Shown one piece after another: positions 1 through 7,614 of a stretch of DNA of 22,916 nucleotides. The position numbers and the translations under genes were made by a program. The stretch covers positions 1 through 22,916 of the forward strand of contig LRSK01000052.1 in the NCBI GenBank assembly GCA_001563325.1, read 5' to 3'. Positions within the stretch are counted from its first letter, which is position 1. Every line of letters starts with the position of its first letter. Source of the stretch: Candidatus Thorarchaeota archaeon SMTZ1-83 (GTDB lineage: Archaea > Asgardarchaeota > Thorarchaeia > Thorarchaeales > Thorarchaeaceae). The notes under the pieces are model-generated. The model saw only the letters and a program-made list of their open reading frames with translations, was not told the DNA's origin and ran no database searches.

Positions 1-18
1 TGCCGTTCTTCAATTTTC

Positions 19-46
19 TTGACATCCAGCTTCCTCTTTAAATAAT
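19..46 (+). promoter_or_regulatory. Predicted sigma70-type promoter of the glycan operon
   Basis: TTGACA at 19-24 is followed after 16 nt by AATAAT at 41-46, which matches the -10 consensus at five of six positions. The expected transcript start is near 52-54. The preceding gene, if any, lies outside the window, so this could be the true operon promoter. It would drive the substrate-binding gene and the coupled glycosyltransferase genes after it. Confidence 0.5.
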
Positions 47-78
47 TAAAAGTGAGTATCGTAAGAAAGGAGTCGTGT

Positions 79-1080
79 ATGCAAAAACTGGTCACTTTTC
101 TCATTTTTCTTCTCATAGTCGTGCTGATAGCTCTTGTTACTATACCTCAGTGGGCAGTCAAGAAACCAGACAAAGTGCTCATCGGTCATTTCCCAGATGT
201 GCCCAATTGCTGGCTCTATTTCGGATTGGACCAGGGGCTCTTCGAGAAGTACAAATTGGAACCCAAACTCATCGAGTTCAGCTCATATGAGGAGGCCCTC
301 GATTCCCTCCAAAACGGTAGGATCGATTGTTTCTTCTCTTTCCCGTGGTCATTCCTCCTGCAAGAGATGGCTGATACACTCACTGAGATGGAAGGAGACA
401 CAGTCCATCTGCAGAAGGCGATCATGTCGTTTTACTCTACTTCAGAAAAGCCCTACGGAGCACTTGTAGTCCCCGAGAAGTCTGCAATAACAGACGTCAA
501 AAAACTGAGTAGGAAGAAAATCGGAGTCGTGCGCCATCCTTGTGCCGAGCTCGAGGCTCTACTGGTCAGGGCACTGCAGCAAGAGATTTCGCCAAGGAAC
601 GTGCACACTGAGTCGGTGGAGAAGAGCCAAGTATCTTCTCTCCTTGAAGATAAGGAAATCTCAAGCGCACTCCTCTACGAACCGAATCTTGTGAGGATGC
701 TTCAACGAGGCAAGACTCAGATTCTCCAGGAAGACCCAATCTCAAGCTATCTCATCGACGCTTACCCCTTGCAGGTAGCATGCATTTCCACGTCCTTTCT
801 CACGAAGAAAAGCGAGGCAGCACTCAATTTCAGAAACGCGCTTGAGGAGTCACTCCAATTCGGCGACCTGAATGAAGCCGATGTAAGAGGCTCCCTTGCG
901 GATTATATGAACCTGACCACGTCTGAATCTCGTAAAGTGAGGCTCCCCTTATTTGAGACTTATGAGACAATAGATCGAGACGCGATTCAGAATTTCGCAG
1001 ACCTTTTGACCAGTGAAGGGGTTCTGCCAGATACTCTGGAAACCCAAGGGCAGGGGATTTTCTTTGACATGTTTGAATGA
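79..1080 (+). CDS. NMT1/SsuA-like periplasmic substrate-binding protein, membrane-anchored
   Basis: 333 residues from ATG 79, chosen because AAAGGAG at 66-72 sits 6 nt upstream. An in-frame GTG at 52 would add nine residues. The N-terminus is a basic stub followed by a long hydrophobic segment (about residues 4-25) without a lipobox cysteine, so an uncleaved anchor or a signal peptide is likely. The rest resembles the two-lobed ABC-type binding proteins of the NMT1/THI5/SsuA group: an opening beta strand (VLIGHF), a 'GLDQGLFEKYKLEP' segment, and a central 'KKIGV' strand that starts the second lobe. Family members bind small molecules such as sulfonates, nitrate or pyrimidines. No permease or ATPase gene is next to it. 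Its stop overlaps the next start (ATGA), which ties it to a glycosyltransferase operon, an odd setting. The ligand cannot be told from sequence. Confidence 0.72.
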   Translation: MQKLVTFLIFLLIVVLIALVTIPQWAVKKPDKVLIGHFPDVPNCWLYFGLDQGLFEKYKLEPKLIEFSSYEEALDSLQNGRIDCFFSFPWSFLLQEMADTLTEMEGDTVHLQKAIMSFYSTSEKPYGALVVPEKSAITDVKKLSRKKIGVVRHPCAELEALLVRALQQEISPRNVHTESVEKSQVSSLLEDKEISSALLYEPNLVRMLQRGKTQILQEDPISSYLIDAYPLQVACISTSFLTKKSEAALNFRNALEESLQFGDLNEADVRGSLADYMNLTTSESRKVRLPLFETYETIDRDAIQNFADLLTSEGVLPDTLETQGQGIFFDMFE

Positions 1081-2285
1081 AGAATGCTCTTGTAATCGCC
1101 TACTACTTCCCTCCCTTAGGTATGGGAGGGGTTCAGAGGACATTCAAATTCTGCAAGTATCTTCCCCAATTCGGCTGGCATCCCATAGTAATCACCGTCA
1201 AGGATATAGCCTATCCTGAATACGATCCCACTCCCTTGGATGAGTCTCCAACTGAAGTTCTGAGAACTGAATCTCTGGATCCCCTTAGACTGGCACGGTT
1301 TTTCGGCTCGCCAAGCTTTGAGAATTCGAGAAGAAGGTGGAGTACCTTGCTGTCATGGTTTTTGATCCCTGACAGCAAGCTTCTCTGGCTTCCGTTTGTG
1401 TTGAGCGCAGCGAGATCGCTTCTGAGAGCACGAGAGATCTCTCTCATCTTCGCCACATCTCCACCACTTACCTCCTTGATTGCGGGGTGGTTGCTGAAAA
1501 AAGCGTCCAGGAAACCTTTGGTCATAGATCTGCGAGACCCTCTTGGGTATGGGCTCCTTCCACCGACATTCCTGCACTCCAGGGCAATTCGATTCCTCAC
1601 CCGAAAAGTCGTTGATGCAGCAGACAGAATCATTGCTGTCTACCCGCAACACCAGGTCAGGAGCGTTGAGCGCAAGGTGACTGTCATACCTAACGGTTTC
1701 GATCCCGAGGACTTTGTGGTATCAGAGATTCAGGCCAACAAGTTCCTGATCGTTCACACGGGGACTCTGACGAAGAAGAGAAATGGACTTCCTTTCCTGA
1801 TGTCCGTCAAGAAGTTCGTGCAATCAAGACAAGTAGATAAGAATGTGGTGAAAGTCAAATTAGTTGGATGGGTTGATCCATCTTATGCTCAGACAATCAA
1901 GAAGGAAGGTCTTTCAGAGGTCGTGGAGCTTTTTCCTTACGTCTCCCACAAGGAGAGCGTGCAACACTTGATGAGTTCTTCCCTTCTTTGGTTACCTGCA
2001 GGTGAAGAAGAAATACCCGGGAAGGTATACGAGTACCTCGGAAGCAGGAGACCAATCATAGCCACCGCTCCGGAAGGGGACTGTGCAGCATTGATCAGAA
2101 TGACGCGTTCGGGAGTGGTTATCGACCCTGCCAACACGTCCGGAATCGTGAAAGCGCTCATCGCACACTACAGACTGTTTGTAGACGGAAAATCGGGACT
2201 CAGAGAACACAGGGATCTGGGAAGATTCAACAGAATGGTTCAAACAAAGACTTTGGCAAGTCTTTTCGATGAAGTCGCTCAATGA
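1077..2285 (+). CDS. Glycosyltransferase, GT-B fold (GT4-like)
   Basis: 402 residues. It opens with a Rossmann strand and glycine-rich loop (residues about 3-18, YYFPPLGMGGVQR) typical of the acceptor-binding domain of GT4-type enzymes. The C-terminal nucleotide-sugar domain begins around residue 220 (FLIVHTGTLTKKRNG). It carries the family region IPGKVYEYLGSRRPIIA near residues 313-329, with the Glu that normally contacts the donor. The start ATG overlaps the preceding stop by four bases, so translation is probably coupled. The likely role is adding one sugar from a nucleotide-activated donor to a lipid-linked or surface glycan at the cytoplasmic membrane. Donor and acceptor are not predictable. 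No transmembrane segment is obvious. Confidence 0.85.
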   Translation: MKNALVIAYYFPPLGMGGVQRTFKFCKYLPQFGWHPIVITVKDIAYPEYDPTPLDESPTEVLRTESLDPLRLARFFGSPSFENSRRRWSTLLSWFLIPDSKLLWLPFVLSAARSLLRAREISLIFATSPPLTSLIAGWLLKKASRKPLVIDLRDPLGYGLLPPTFLHSRAIRFLTRKVVDAADRIIAVYPQHQVRSVERKVTVIPNGFDPEDFVVSEIQANKFLIVHTGTLTKKRNGLPFLMSVKKFVQSRQVDKNVVKVKLVGWVDPSYAQTIKKEGLSEVVELFPYVSHKESVQHLMSSSLLWLPAGEEEIPGKVYEYLGSRRPIIATAPEGDCAALIRMTRSGVVIDPANTSGIVKALIAHYRLFVDGKSGLREHRDLGRFNRMVQTKTLASLFDEVAQ

Positions 2286-3466
2286 AGAAGGTCTGCATAA
2301 TCACCTCGGGGCATCCACCTTACGACGACCGAGTTTTCTACAAGGAGGCAAGATCCTTAAGAAGAGCTGGATGGAAGGTAACGCTCATTTGCTCAACTGG
2401 TAACTATGACGAACTGACAGAGGGAATCACAGTTTTTGGATTCAGGATGGACCCCTTTCTCACCAGAATCTTTATAGGAAGGATTTTCAAGCTGATACGC
2501 CTGGTCAGACTTGCGATCAAGGAGAGATATGACGTGTATCACTGCCATGAGTTCGGTCCTCTGGCAGTTGCACACATCGCAAATCTCATCTGGTCTATTT
2601 CACGTGAAGGCAGGAAGAGGATAATCTACGATGTCCATGAATGGTTCCCCTGGAGCATCTCCTGGGAATCAGGCAATCCTCTCCTCAAGCGAATACGCGC
2701 CTGGTTCTATCATCGAATTCACTCACTTCTATGCAATCGCACCGACCACATCATCATCACCGAGGAGTTGAAGATAGGCCTGTTTCAAAGTACGTTGGCC
2801 CACTCCAGAATCACGGCAATCAAGAATTTCCCCCCCCTTGAGCTTTTCAGGCCCTCTAAGAAAAACTCCCACAGTGGCCGTTTTGTCATAGGATATGCTG
2901 GCGGGCTATCCAGGGAGCGCGGAATCTATGACCTAGCCAGAGCCACACAACTCTTTTCCGAAAAAAGTGGACTAAGACCTGAGCTCCTTCTCATCGGAGA
3001 TTTCTATTCAGCCTGGAGACGGAAGACTTTCACGGATTCATTCGGCGCCGCTGCTTTCGACCTGCACATTACCGGATGGATACCACATCCTGAGGTCCCG
3101 ATCTTCCTCCGCGATGCGGATGTCTGTGCAATACCGTTGCCTCAAACAGCGAGATTTCTAAGAAGCCTCCCGGTAAAGCTTTACGAGTACATGGCACTCT
3201 CTAAGCCCGTCATTGCCTCTAACTTCGGCGAAATGAGGCGCGTAATCCAACAGACCCACTGCGGCATCCTCGTAGATCCATCGAATCCCGAGAGGATGGC
3301 GGATGTGATTACATACTACCACAACAATCCAGACTTGATCCGCCAACACGGCAACAATGGCAGGCACTGGGTTGAAAAAGAGTACAATTGGGCACGATCC
3401 GAACGAGTTCTTCTCTCCATCTATTCGAACCTACAACCGAACTCTAATGTTGTTTCGCAAGATTAA
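2282..3466 (+). CDS. Glycosyltransferase family 4-type protein
   Basis: 394 residues, starting at ATG 2282 in a four-base overlap with the previous stop. The N-terminal domain has HPPYDDRVFYKEA (about residues 11-23), seen in GT4 enzymes of cell-surface polysaccharide loci. A DVYHCHE strand (about 84-90) and a DVHEWFP segment (about 119-125) follow. The C-terminal domain starts near residue 200 (GRFVIGYAGGLSRERG) and contains LPVKLYEYMALSKPVIAS (about 297-314), the donor-binding E-x7-E-like region, with GILVDPSNPERMAD after it. The second member of the operon's glycosyltransferase set. Sugar specificity is unknown. A 50-nt AT-rich gap separates it from the flippase gene; it includes a TATAAG-like element but no clear -35. 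Confidence 0.87.
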   Translation: MKKVCIITSGHPPYDDRVFYKEARSLRRAGWKVTLICSTGNYDELTEGITVFGFRMDPFLTRIFIGRIFKLIRLVRLAIKERYDVYHCHEFGPLAVAHIANLIWSISREGRKRIIYDVHEWFPWSISWESGNPLLKRIRAWFYHRIHSLLCNRTDHIIITEELKIGLFQSTLAHSRITAIKNFPPLELFRPSKKNSHSGRFVIGYAGGLSRERGIYDLARATQLFSEKSGLRPELLLIGDFYSAWRRKTFTDSFGAAAFDLHITGWIPHPEVPIFLRDADVCAIPLPQTARFLRSLPVKLYEYMALSKPVIASNFGEMRRVIQQTHCGILVDPSNPERMADVITYYHNNPDLIRQHGNNGRHWVEKEYNWARSERVLLSIYSNLQPNSNVVSQD

Positions 3467-3516
3467 ACCTTACAAAAAGAAAGATACATTATTGTATAAG
3501 ATGGTTGAATTAGAAA

Positions 3517-5016
3517 ATGCCTCTGAGGAATAAGGTGAAACCTGAAGAAACACAGTTTGATTTGGCGCAGGTACTTAGATTGGGCAAGGACACCGTCTTC
3601 TATGGAGGGACGAGTGCAGCGACCAAGGTAGTTTCGCTTGCGCTTGTGCCACTCTATACCAGATTCTTCGTCCCGTCTGAGTACGGTGTTATCGAACTTC
3701 TTCTGACTGCTTCTGCGCTTCTCTCACGTATTTTCTCGGTCGGGGTCGATTCAGCGCTTCTCAGATTCTATGGTGACTCTCCCTCTCAGGATAGAAGAAA
3801 GCTGGCCTCAGCTGCTCTGTGGCACATGTTAGCCGCAGGAGCGCCCGTGTGTGTAGTATCGAGTCTCTTTTCTCGTCAAATATCTTCTTGGCTGTTCAAT
3901 TCAAGCGTACATTCAGATCTTGTCGCTCTCATGCTCCTCACAATTCCATTCGTCATGATCGGGTGGATTCCGCAAGACCTCACCAGGCTTCGATTTGAAA
4001 AGCTGAAGTACAATTTCCTCATGGTGGGAGGAAGCATCTTCTACGGAATCGCAGCCGTAGTTCTGGTTCTGCTGTTGCACAAAGGGCTTTGGGGAGTTAT
4101 GTTGAGCCAGTTCTTGAGAGCGAGTCTCTTCGGAATTCTCGGTATCATGCTCGTCAGACAGGGTCTATCGCTGAGAATCGACTTCGGTGCAGTCAAGAGA
4201 CTACTTGCATTCGGGGCACCCCTCCTCCCCGCTTCGGTAGCCTTGTGGGTATCCAGCTCTTCAGATAGGTTCTTTCTGGCCAGATTTGCATCTCTCCATT
4301 CGGTAGGAGTCTACTCGGTTGCGAACCGTCTGGCGTGGGTGCAGTGGTTCGTTTTCTCCTCTTTCCAGCTGGCTTTCACCCCCATAGCTTACTCCATTTA
4401 CAAAAGGCCAGGTGCGCATACCGTATTTCGCAAGGTATTCATCTACTACCTCGCACTCTCAAGCATCTTGGGAATCGGAATCTCTATCTTCGGGTTGAAC
4501 ATTCTCCGAATCCTCACTCCGCAAGCTTATCATCCTGCCTACGTAGCCGTAGGACTGCTCAATTTAAGTGTCATTCTTCACGGCGCATTCTATATTTTTG
4601 GAATCGGCATCAGTATCGCGAAAAGGACGAAGTACTTCGCATATTCCTATGTGGCTGGGGCTATGGCAAACATTGTGCTCAATCTTCTCCTCATACCGGC
4701 CTTCGGCGTAACCGGCGCCGCCTCTGCGACATCCATCTCCTTTGCCATTACGGCAATACTCGGTTCATACTGGTCGAGAAGATCATATCCCCTGTACCTT
4801 CCTCTCCGGAAAGTCATCCTGATCTGTGCATTTTTTCTCAGCTTCAACGCACTCGGAATTCTTATAGATTCCTCTCTCGGTGGACATATTCCATCAAAGA
4901 TGTTGACATTTTTCGCCTTCACGATATGTATCCTGTTGCTCCTGGATAGAGAAGATCAGATTCTTCTGGTCAGATTGCTGAAAAGACTTGTGAAGACCGG
5001 AAGGAGAAGACTGTGA
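3517..5016 (+). CDS. Wzx-type polysaccharide flippase (MOP superfamily)
   Basis: 499 residues, strongly hydrophobic throughout, with about 12-14 predicted membrane segments. This matches the usual 12-14 segments and 400-500 residues of MOP-superfamily exporters (Wzx/RfbX/MurJ-like). The N-terminus (about residues 20-55: KDTVFYGGTSAATKVVSLALVPLYTR) is the typical first-helix region with F-x-P-x-EYG following, as in 'FFVPSEYGVIELL'. The likely job is to move undecaprenyl-linked oligosaccharide across the inner membrane. The assembly would be made by the neighbouring glycosyltransferases. There is no Shine-Dalgarno sequence before the start, and the 50-nt gap before it is AT-rich, so a weak internal promoter is possible. 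Its last codon overlaps the next gene's start. No polymerase (Wzy) or ligase is visible in the window. Confidence 0.87.
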   Translation: MPLRNKVKPEETQFDLAQVLRLGKDTVFYGGTSAATKVVSLALVPLYTRFFVPSEYGVIELLLTASALLSRIFSVGVDSALLRFYGDSPSQDRRKLASAALWHMLAAGAPVCVVSSLFSRQISSWLFNSSVHSDLVALMLLTIPFVMIGWIPQDLTRLRFEKLKYNFLMVGGSIFYGIAAVVLVLLLHKGLWGVMLSQFLRASLFGILGIMLVRQGLSLRIDFGAVKRLLAFGAPLLPASVALWVSSSSDRFFLARFASLHSVGVYSVANRLAWVQWFVFSSFQLAFTPIAYSIYKRPGAHTVFRKVFIYYLALSSILGIGISIFGLNILRILTPQAYHPAYVAVGLLNLSVILHGAFYIFGIGISIAKRTKYFAYSYVAGAMANIVLNLLLIPAFGVTGAASATSISFAITAILGSYWSRRSYPLYLPLRKVILICAFFLSFNALGILIDSSLGGHIPSKMLTFFAFTICILLLLDREDQILLVRLLKRLVKTGRRRL

Positions 5017-5969
5017 TGGAAGTGATTGAATATGAAGAGAAACACAGAGAAAGGTGGGAGGAATTTGTCGAAAGATCCAACAACGGCACCATCTTCCACC
5101 GTATGAAGTTCCTGGATTACCACCCAAAAGGGAGATTCCAAAATAGACATTTTTTGATTGAGGAGAGGGATAGGATTGTATCAGTATTCCCTGGGGCAGA
5201 GGAGGCCGCTCCCGAAGGAAGAATGCTCGTGTCTCATCCTGGCGCCTCCTACGGTGGGTTCGTAGTCAGTGAAGACCTAGGTGTAAGGGGGTCGATAGCT
5301 GTAGTGAAGCGACTGTTCAACTCCCTCAGGGAGAGAGGGTTCAAGAAAGTTGTCCTTACTCAGCCTCCCGTCATCTACCAGAAGATCCTGACCAACTACA
5401 TCGATTTCGCTGTATGGATCTGTGGGGGCACGTATCTCAGGCGAGAGCTGTCAGCTGTCATCGAAGTCAGTGAAGATCCACTGCTCACGTTCAGAACTGC
5501 AGCCAGGACCGCAGTACGAAAATCGATCAAATCAGGGGTGAAGGTGAGAGAGTCACAGGACTACGAGCGTTTCTACGAAATACTGAGGAAGAATCTAAGA
5601 ATGCGCCACAACGTCACTCCCACCCATTCGCTCGATGAGCTCCTGCGTCTCACTGAGCTCTTCCCAGAGAGAATTCGGCTCTTCTGTGCATATCTCGGCG
5701 AAGAGCCTATTGGTGGAATTGTCAGCTTCATCTGCAATCAAAGAGTAGTGCTGGCCTTCTACATATCCCATATCGAGGAGTATCAGAGTTACAGACCTGT
5801 TAACTTGCTCATCTACGAGCTCTTGAAATGGCTAAGACAGTCTGGTCACCGATACCTTGACCTCGGTACCTTCACGCTCAAGATGGAGCCGGATTTTGGT
5901 CTGGCCAGATTCAAGGAAAATTTCAAGGCACGAGGCCTGTTCAGAGACACTCTCGTCATAGAATTGTGA
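5013..5969 (+). CDS. FemAB-like/GNAT-fold acyl- or aminoacyltransferase
   Basis: 318 residues from GTG 5013; ATG 5016, one codon later, is equally possible. A purine-rich GGAAGGAGA at about 4999-5007 is in place for either. The first half (residues 1-140) and second half (about 150-318) resemble the duplicated GNAT folds of FemAB-type proteins. Marks of the family are the AARTAVRKSIKSG helix near 159-171, the GEEPIGGIVSF strand pair near 228-238, and a C-terminal LDLGTF...FK-x-NF-x-A-RG stretch near 286-309. FemAB proteins use aminoacyl-tRNA to build peptidoglycan cross-bridges. Relatives inside polysaccharide loci are thought to decorate sugars with acyl or amino-acid groups. Given the position between a flippase and a glycosyltransferase, glycan modification is the better guess. 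The substrate is unknown. Confidence 0.72.
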   Translation: MMEVIEYEEKHRERWEEFVERSNNGTIFHRMKFLDYHPKGRFQNRHFLIEERDRIVSVFPGAEEAAPEGRMLVSHPGASYGGFVVSEDLGVRGSIAVVKRLFNSLRERGFKKVVLTQPPVIYQKILTNYIDFAVWICGGTYLRRELSAVIEVSEDPLLTFRTAARTAVRKSIKSGVKVRESQDYERFYEILRKNLRMRHNVTPTHSLDELLRLTELFPERIRLFCAYLGEEPIGGIVSFICNQRVVLAFYISHIEEYQSYRPVNLLIYELLKWLRQSGHRYLDLGTFTLKMEPDFGLARFKENFKARGLFRDTLVIEL

Positions 5970-7018
5970 GAATTCTCCACATTGCTCCCTTCAACTTCTC
6001 TGGCGTACCTATTGAATTAGTGAAGGCTGAGAGAACGTCTGGTCACTACTCTCGACTCATAACTCTTGGAAGGGATCCACGGGGCTATGAGGAAGATATA
6101 TGTCTGGGCCTTCCCTTCTTGAGAAGCACTCTTCTCAGCACGGTGAAGAAAGTGGTGTCCAGAAGAATCGGACAGACCAATGTTACTCCAATTCCTTCCA
6201 AGCTACCACCAGTCTGGAGGCCAAAAACACGCATCGAGGCCCTTCTGATAACGTTAAGGAACGAACTCTGGAAACGTGATCTCAGAAGGTTTCTCAGAGA
6301 ATTCGATTTCTTCGGCTTCGATCTTTATCAGCTCGATGGCGGTCATGGACTCCTAAGATCTGGGGAATTGCTCCAGGAGGTAAAGAGGAGGGGGAAAAGA
6401 ATCATATGCTGTTACCTTGGAAGTGATCTACGGTTACGAGGAGTAATCCCGGAGATAGATAAACTGAGTGACCTCAACGTCACGGTAGAGTTCGACCACC
6501 TGAAACTGCACCCAAGAATTCAGCACATCTTTTACCCGTTCCAGGTCGACAGATTCCGAGTAAGAGAAAGTGAGAATGAGCTGTTGAGAATAGCACACGC
6601 TCCTACTTCGAGAAAGGCAAAGGGAACCGATATCATAGTCTCTGTCGTGTCGCTGCTCGAAAAAGAGTATCCGGTCAAACTGGTGCTGATTGAAGGTCTG
6701 TCATACTCGAGAGCGTTAGAACTCAAATATACATGTGACATAATGATTGACCAGCTTGGTGAGCTGGGCTACGGGATGAATTCCCTTGAAGCTCTTGCCA
6801 TGGGAATTCCTACCTGCACATCACTTCCGAGAGACTACGAGGCCTATCTCGGCGCCCATCCTTTTATCAATGTGAACCCCGAAAATCTGAGGCAGAAACT
6901 CGTCGAATTGATAGAGAACAGGAAGCTTCGCAGAAAAAAGGCAGCTGAAGGGAGAAGATGGGTGGAAGCATTCCACGACTCCCGAAAAGTGGTAATGCAG
7001 ATTCACTCGCTGCTTTGA
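5966..7018 (+). CDS. Divergent glycosyltransferase, GT-B fold
   Basis: 350 residues, beginning at GTG 5966 in a GTGA overlap with the preceding stop. The N-terminal strand is MRILHIAPFNFSGVP, followed by a basic, less conserved region. A DLYQLDGGHGLLR segment (about residues 118-130) and CCYLGSDLR (about 149-157) resemble GT4-like proteins that recognise lipid-linked acceptors. The C-terminal donor domain contains GYGMNSLEALAMGIPT (about 268-283), the equivalent of the conserved Glu-containing loop. It closes the operon: its TGA is followed by only two bases before the convergent phosphatidyltransferase gene's stop. Donor and acceptor sugars are unknown. Confidence 0.78.
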   Translation: MRILHIAPFNFSGVPIELVKAERTSGHYSRLITLGRDPRGYEEDICLGLPFLRSTLLSTVKKVVSRRIGQTNVTPIPSKLPPVWRPKTRIEALLITLRNELWKRDLRRFLREFDFFGFDLYQLDGGHGLLRSGELLQEVKRRGKRIICCYLGSDLRLRGVIPEIDKLSDLNVTVEFDHLKLHPRIQHIFYPFQVDRFRVRESENELLRIAHAPTSRKAKGTDIIVSVVSLLEKEYPVKLVLIEGLSYSRALELKYTCDIMIDQLGELGYGMNSLEALAMGIPTCTSLPRDYEAYLGAHPFINVNPENLRQKLVELIENRKLRRKKAAEGRRWVEAFHDSRKVVMQIHSLL

Positions 7019-7020
7019 CC

Positions 7021-7614
7021 TCAAGGTCGAGAGCCCCTCCGTCCTTCCACTTTTCGCTGGAAATAGATGAGGTAGTTGAAGCCTGATATCAGGGCAAAGA
7101 TGAGAGATATCCATGCAAACCATATACTTGAGGGTGAACGGACGGCATACGCGAGTGCCGTCGCTCCGTAAACGCAGCCAGTCAGCTTACCCAGCCGGTT
7201 ACTGCGAGGAAATCCGAGACGTGTGCGAAAGAGCAAGTAGCCAAGACCAAGAATGAAAAAGTCCCGCAAGACGATCACACAGGCAATCCGCAGAGGAAAC
7301 CCTCTGAAGAGTATGAGAAATAGAGCTATTGAAATCGTGTACGCCTTATCGATAACTGGATCCAGGATTTCGCCGACCAAGGACACTTGATCGAGTTTTC
7401 TCGCAATCCATCCGTCAAGCGCATCGGTGGCAAAAGCTGCAATCATAAAGACTACGGCCATCACAGTGTAGAACGCCCCACTCGAGGCGAGGAAAAAGAG
7501 GATGAACGGGAGAAGTCCCAGCCGAAAGAGACTTAACGTGTTCGCAATGGTAAAGACTCTGCTCAGTCTTGTGGCGTGCCGTCCCACCGTCAAATATGTG
7601 GTCTTGCCGTTCAT
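7021..7614 (-). CDS. CDP-alcohol phosphatidyltransferase family protein (PgsA-like)
   Basis: 197 residues with about five or six membrane helices. It contains the full CDP-alcohol phosphotransferase motif: D64, D67-G68, A71-R72, G81, D85 and D89 fit D-x2-DG-x2-AR-x8-G-x3-D-x3-D exactly. These residues bind two metal ions and CDP-diacylglycerol in the membrane. The family makes phosphatidylglycerol phosphate, phosphatidylserine, phosphatidylinositol phosphate or cardiolipin. The size and the helix after the motif are PgsA-like, but the alcohol substrate cannot be assigned. The ATG overlaps the recN stop by four bases (ATGA), making it the last gene of the nadK-recN operon. Confidence 0.82.
   Translation of the reverse strand: MNGKTTYLTVGRHATRLSRVFTIANTLSLFRLGLLPFILFFLASSGAFYTVMAVVFMIAAFATDALDGWIARKLDQVSLVGEILDPVIDKAYTISIALFLILFRGFPLRIACVIVLRDFFILGLGYLLFRTRLGFPRSNRLGKLTGCVYGATALAYAVRSPSSIWFAWISLIFALISGFNYLIYFQRKVEGRRGSRP

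Noticed and set aside
3490..3516. TATAAG element before the flippase gene as a promoter
   Set aside because: No -35 at proper spacing; could be a weak internal promoter but not supportable.
7017..7028. GACCTCAAGGTC inverted repeat at the convergent stops, as a two-way terminator
   Set aside because: The stem is only four or five base pairs with no T-run on either side.
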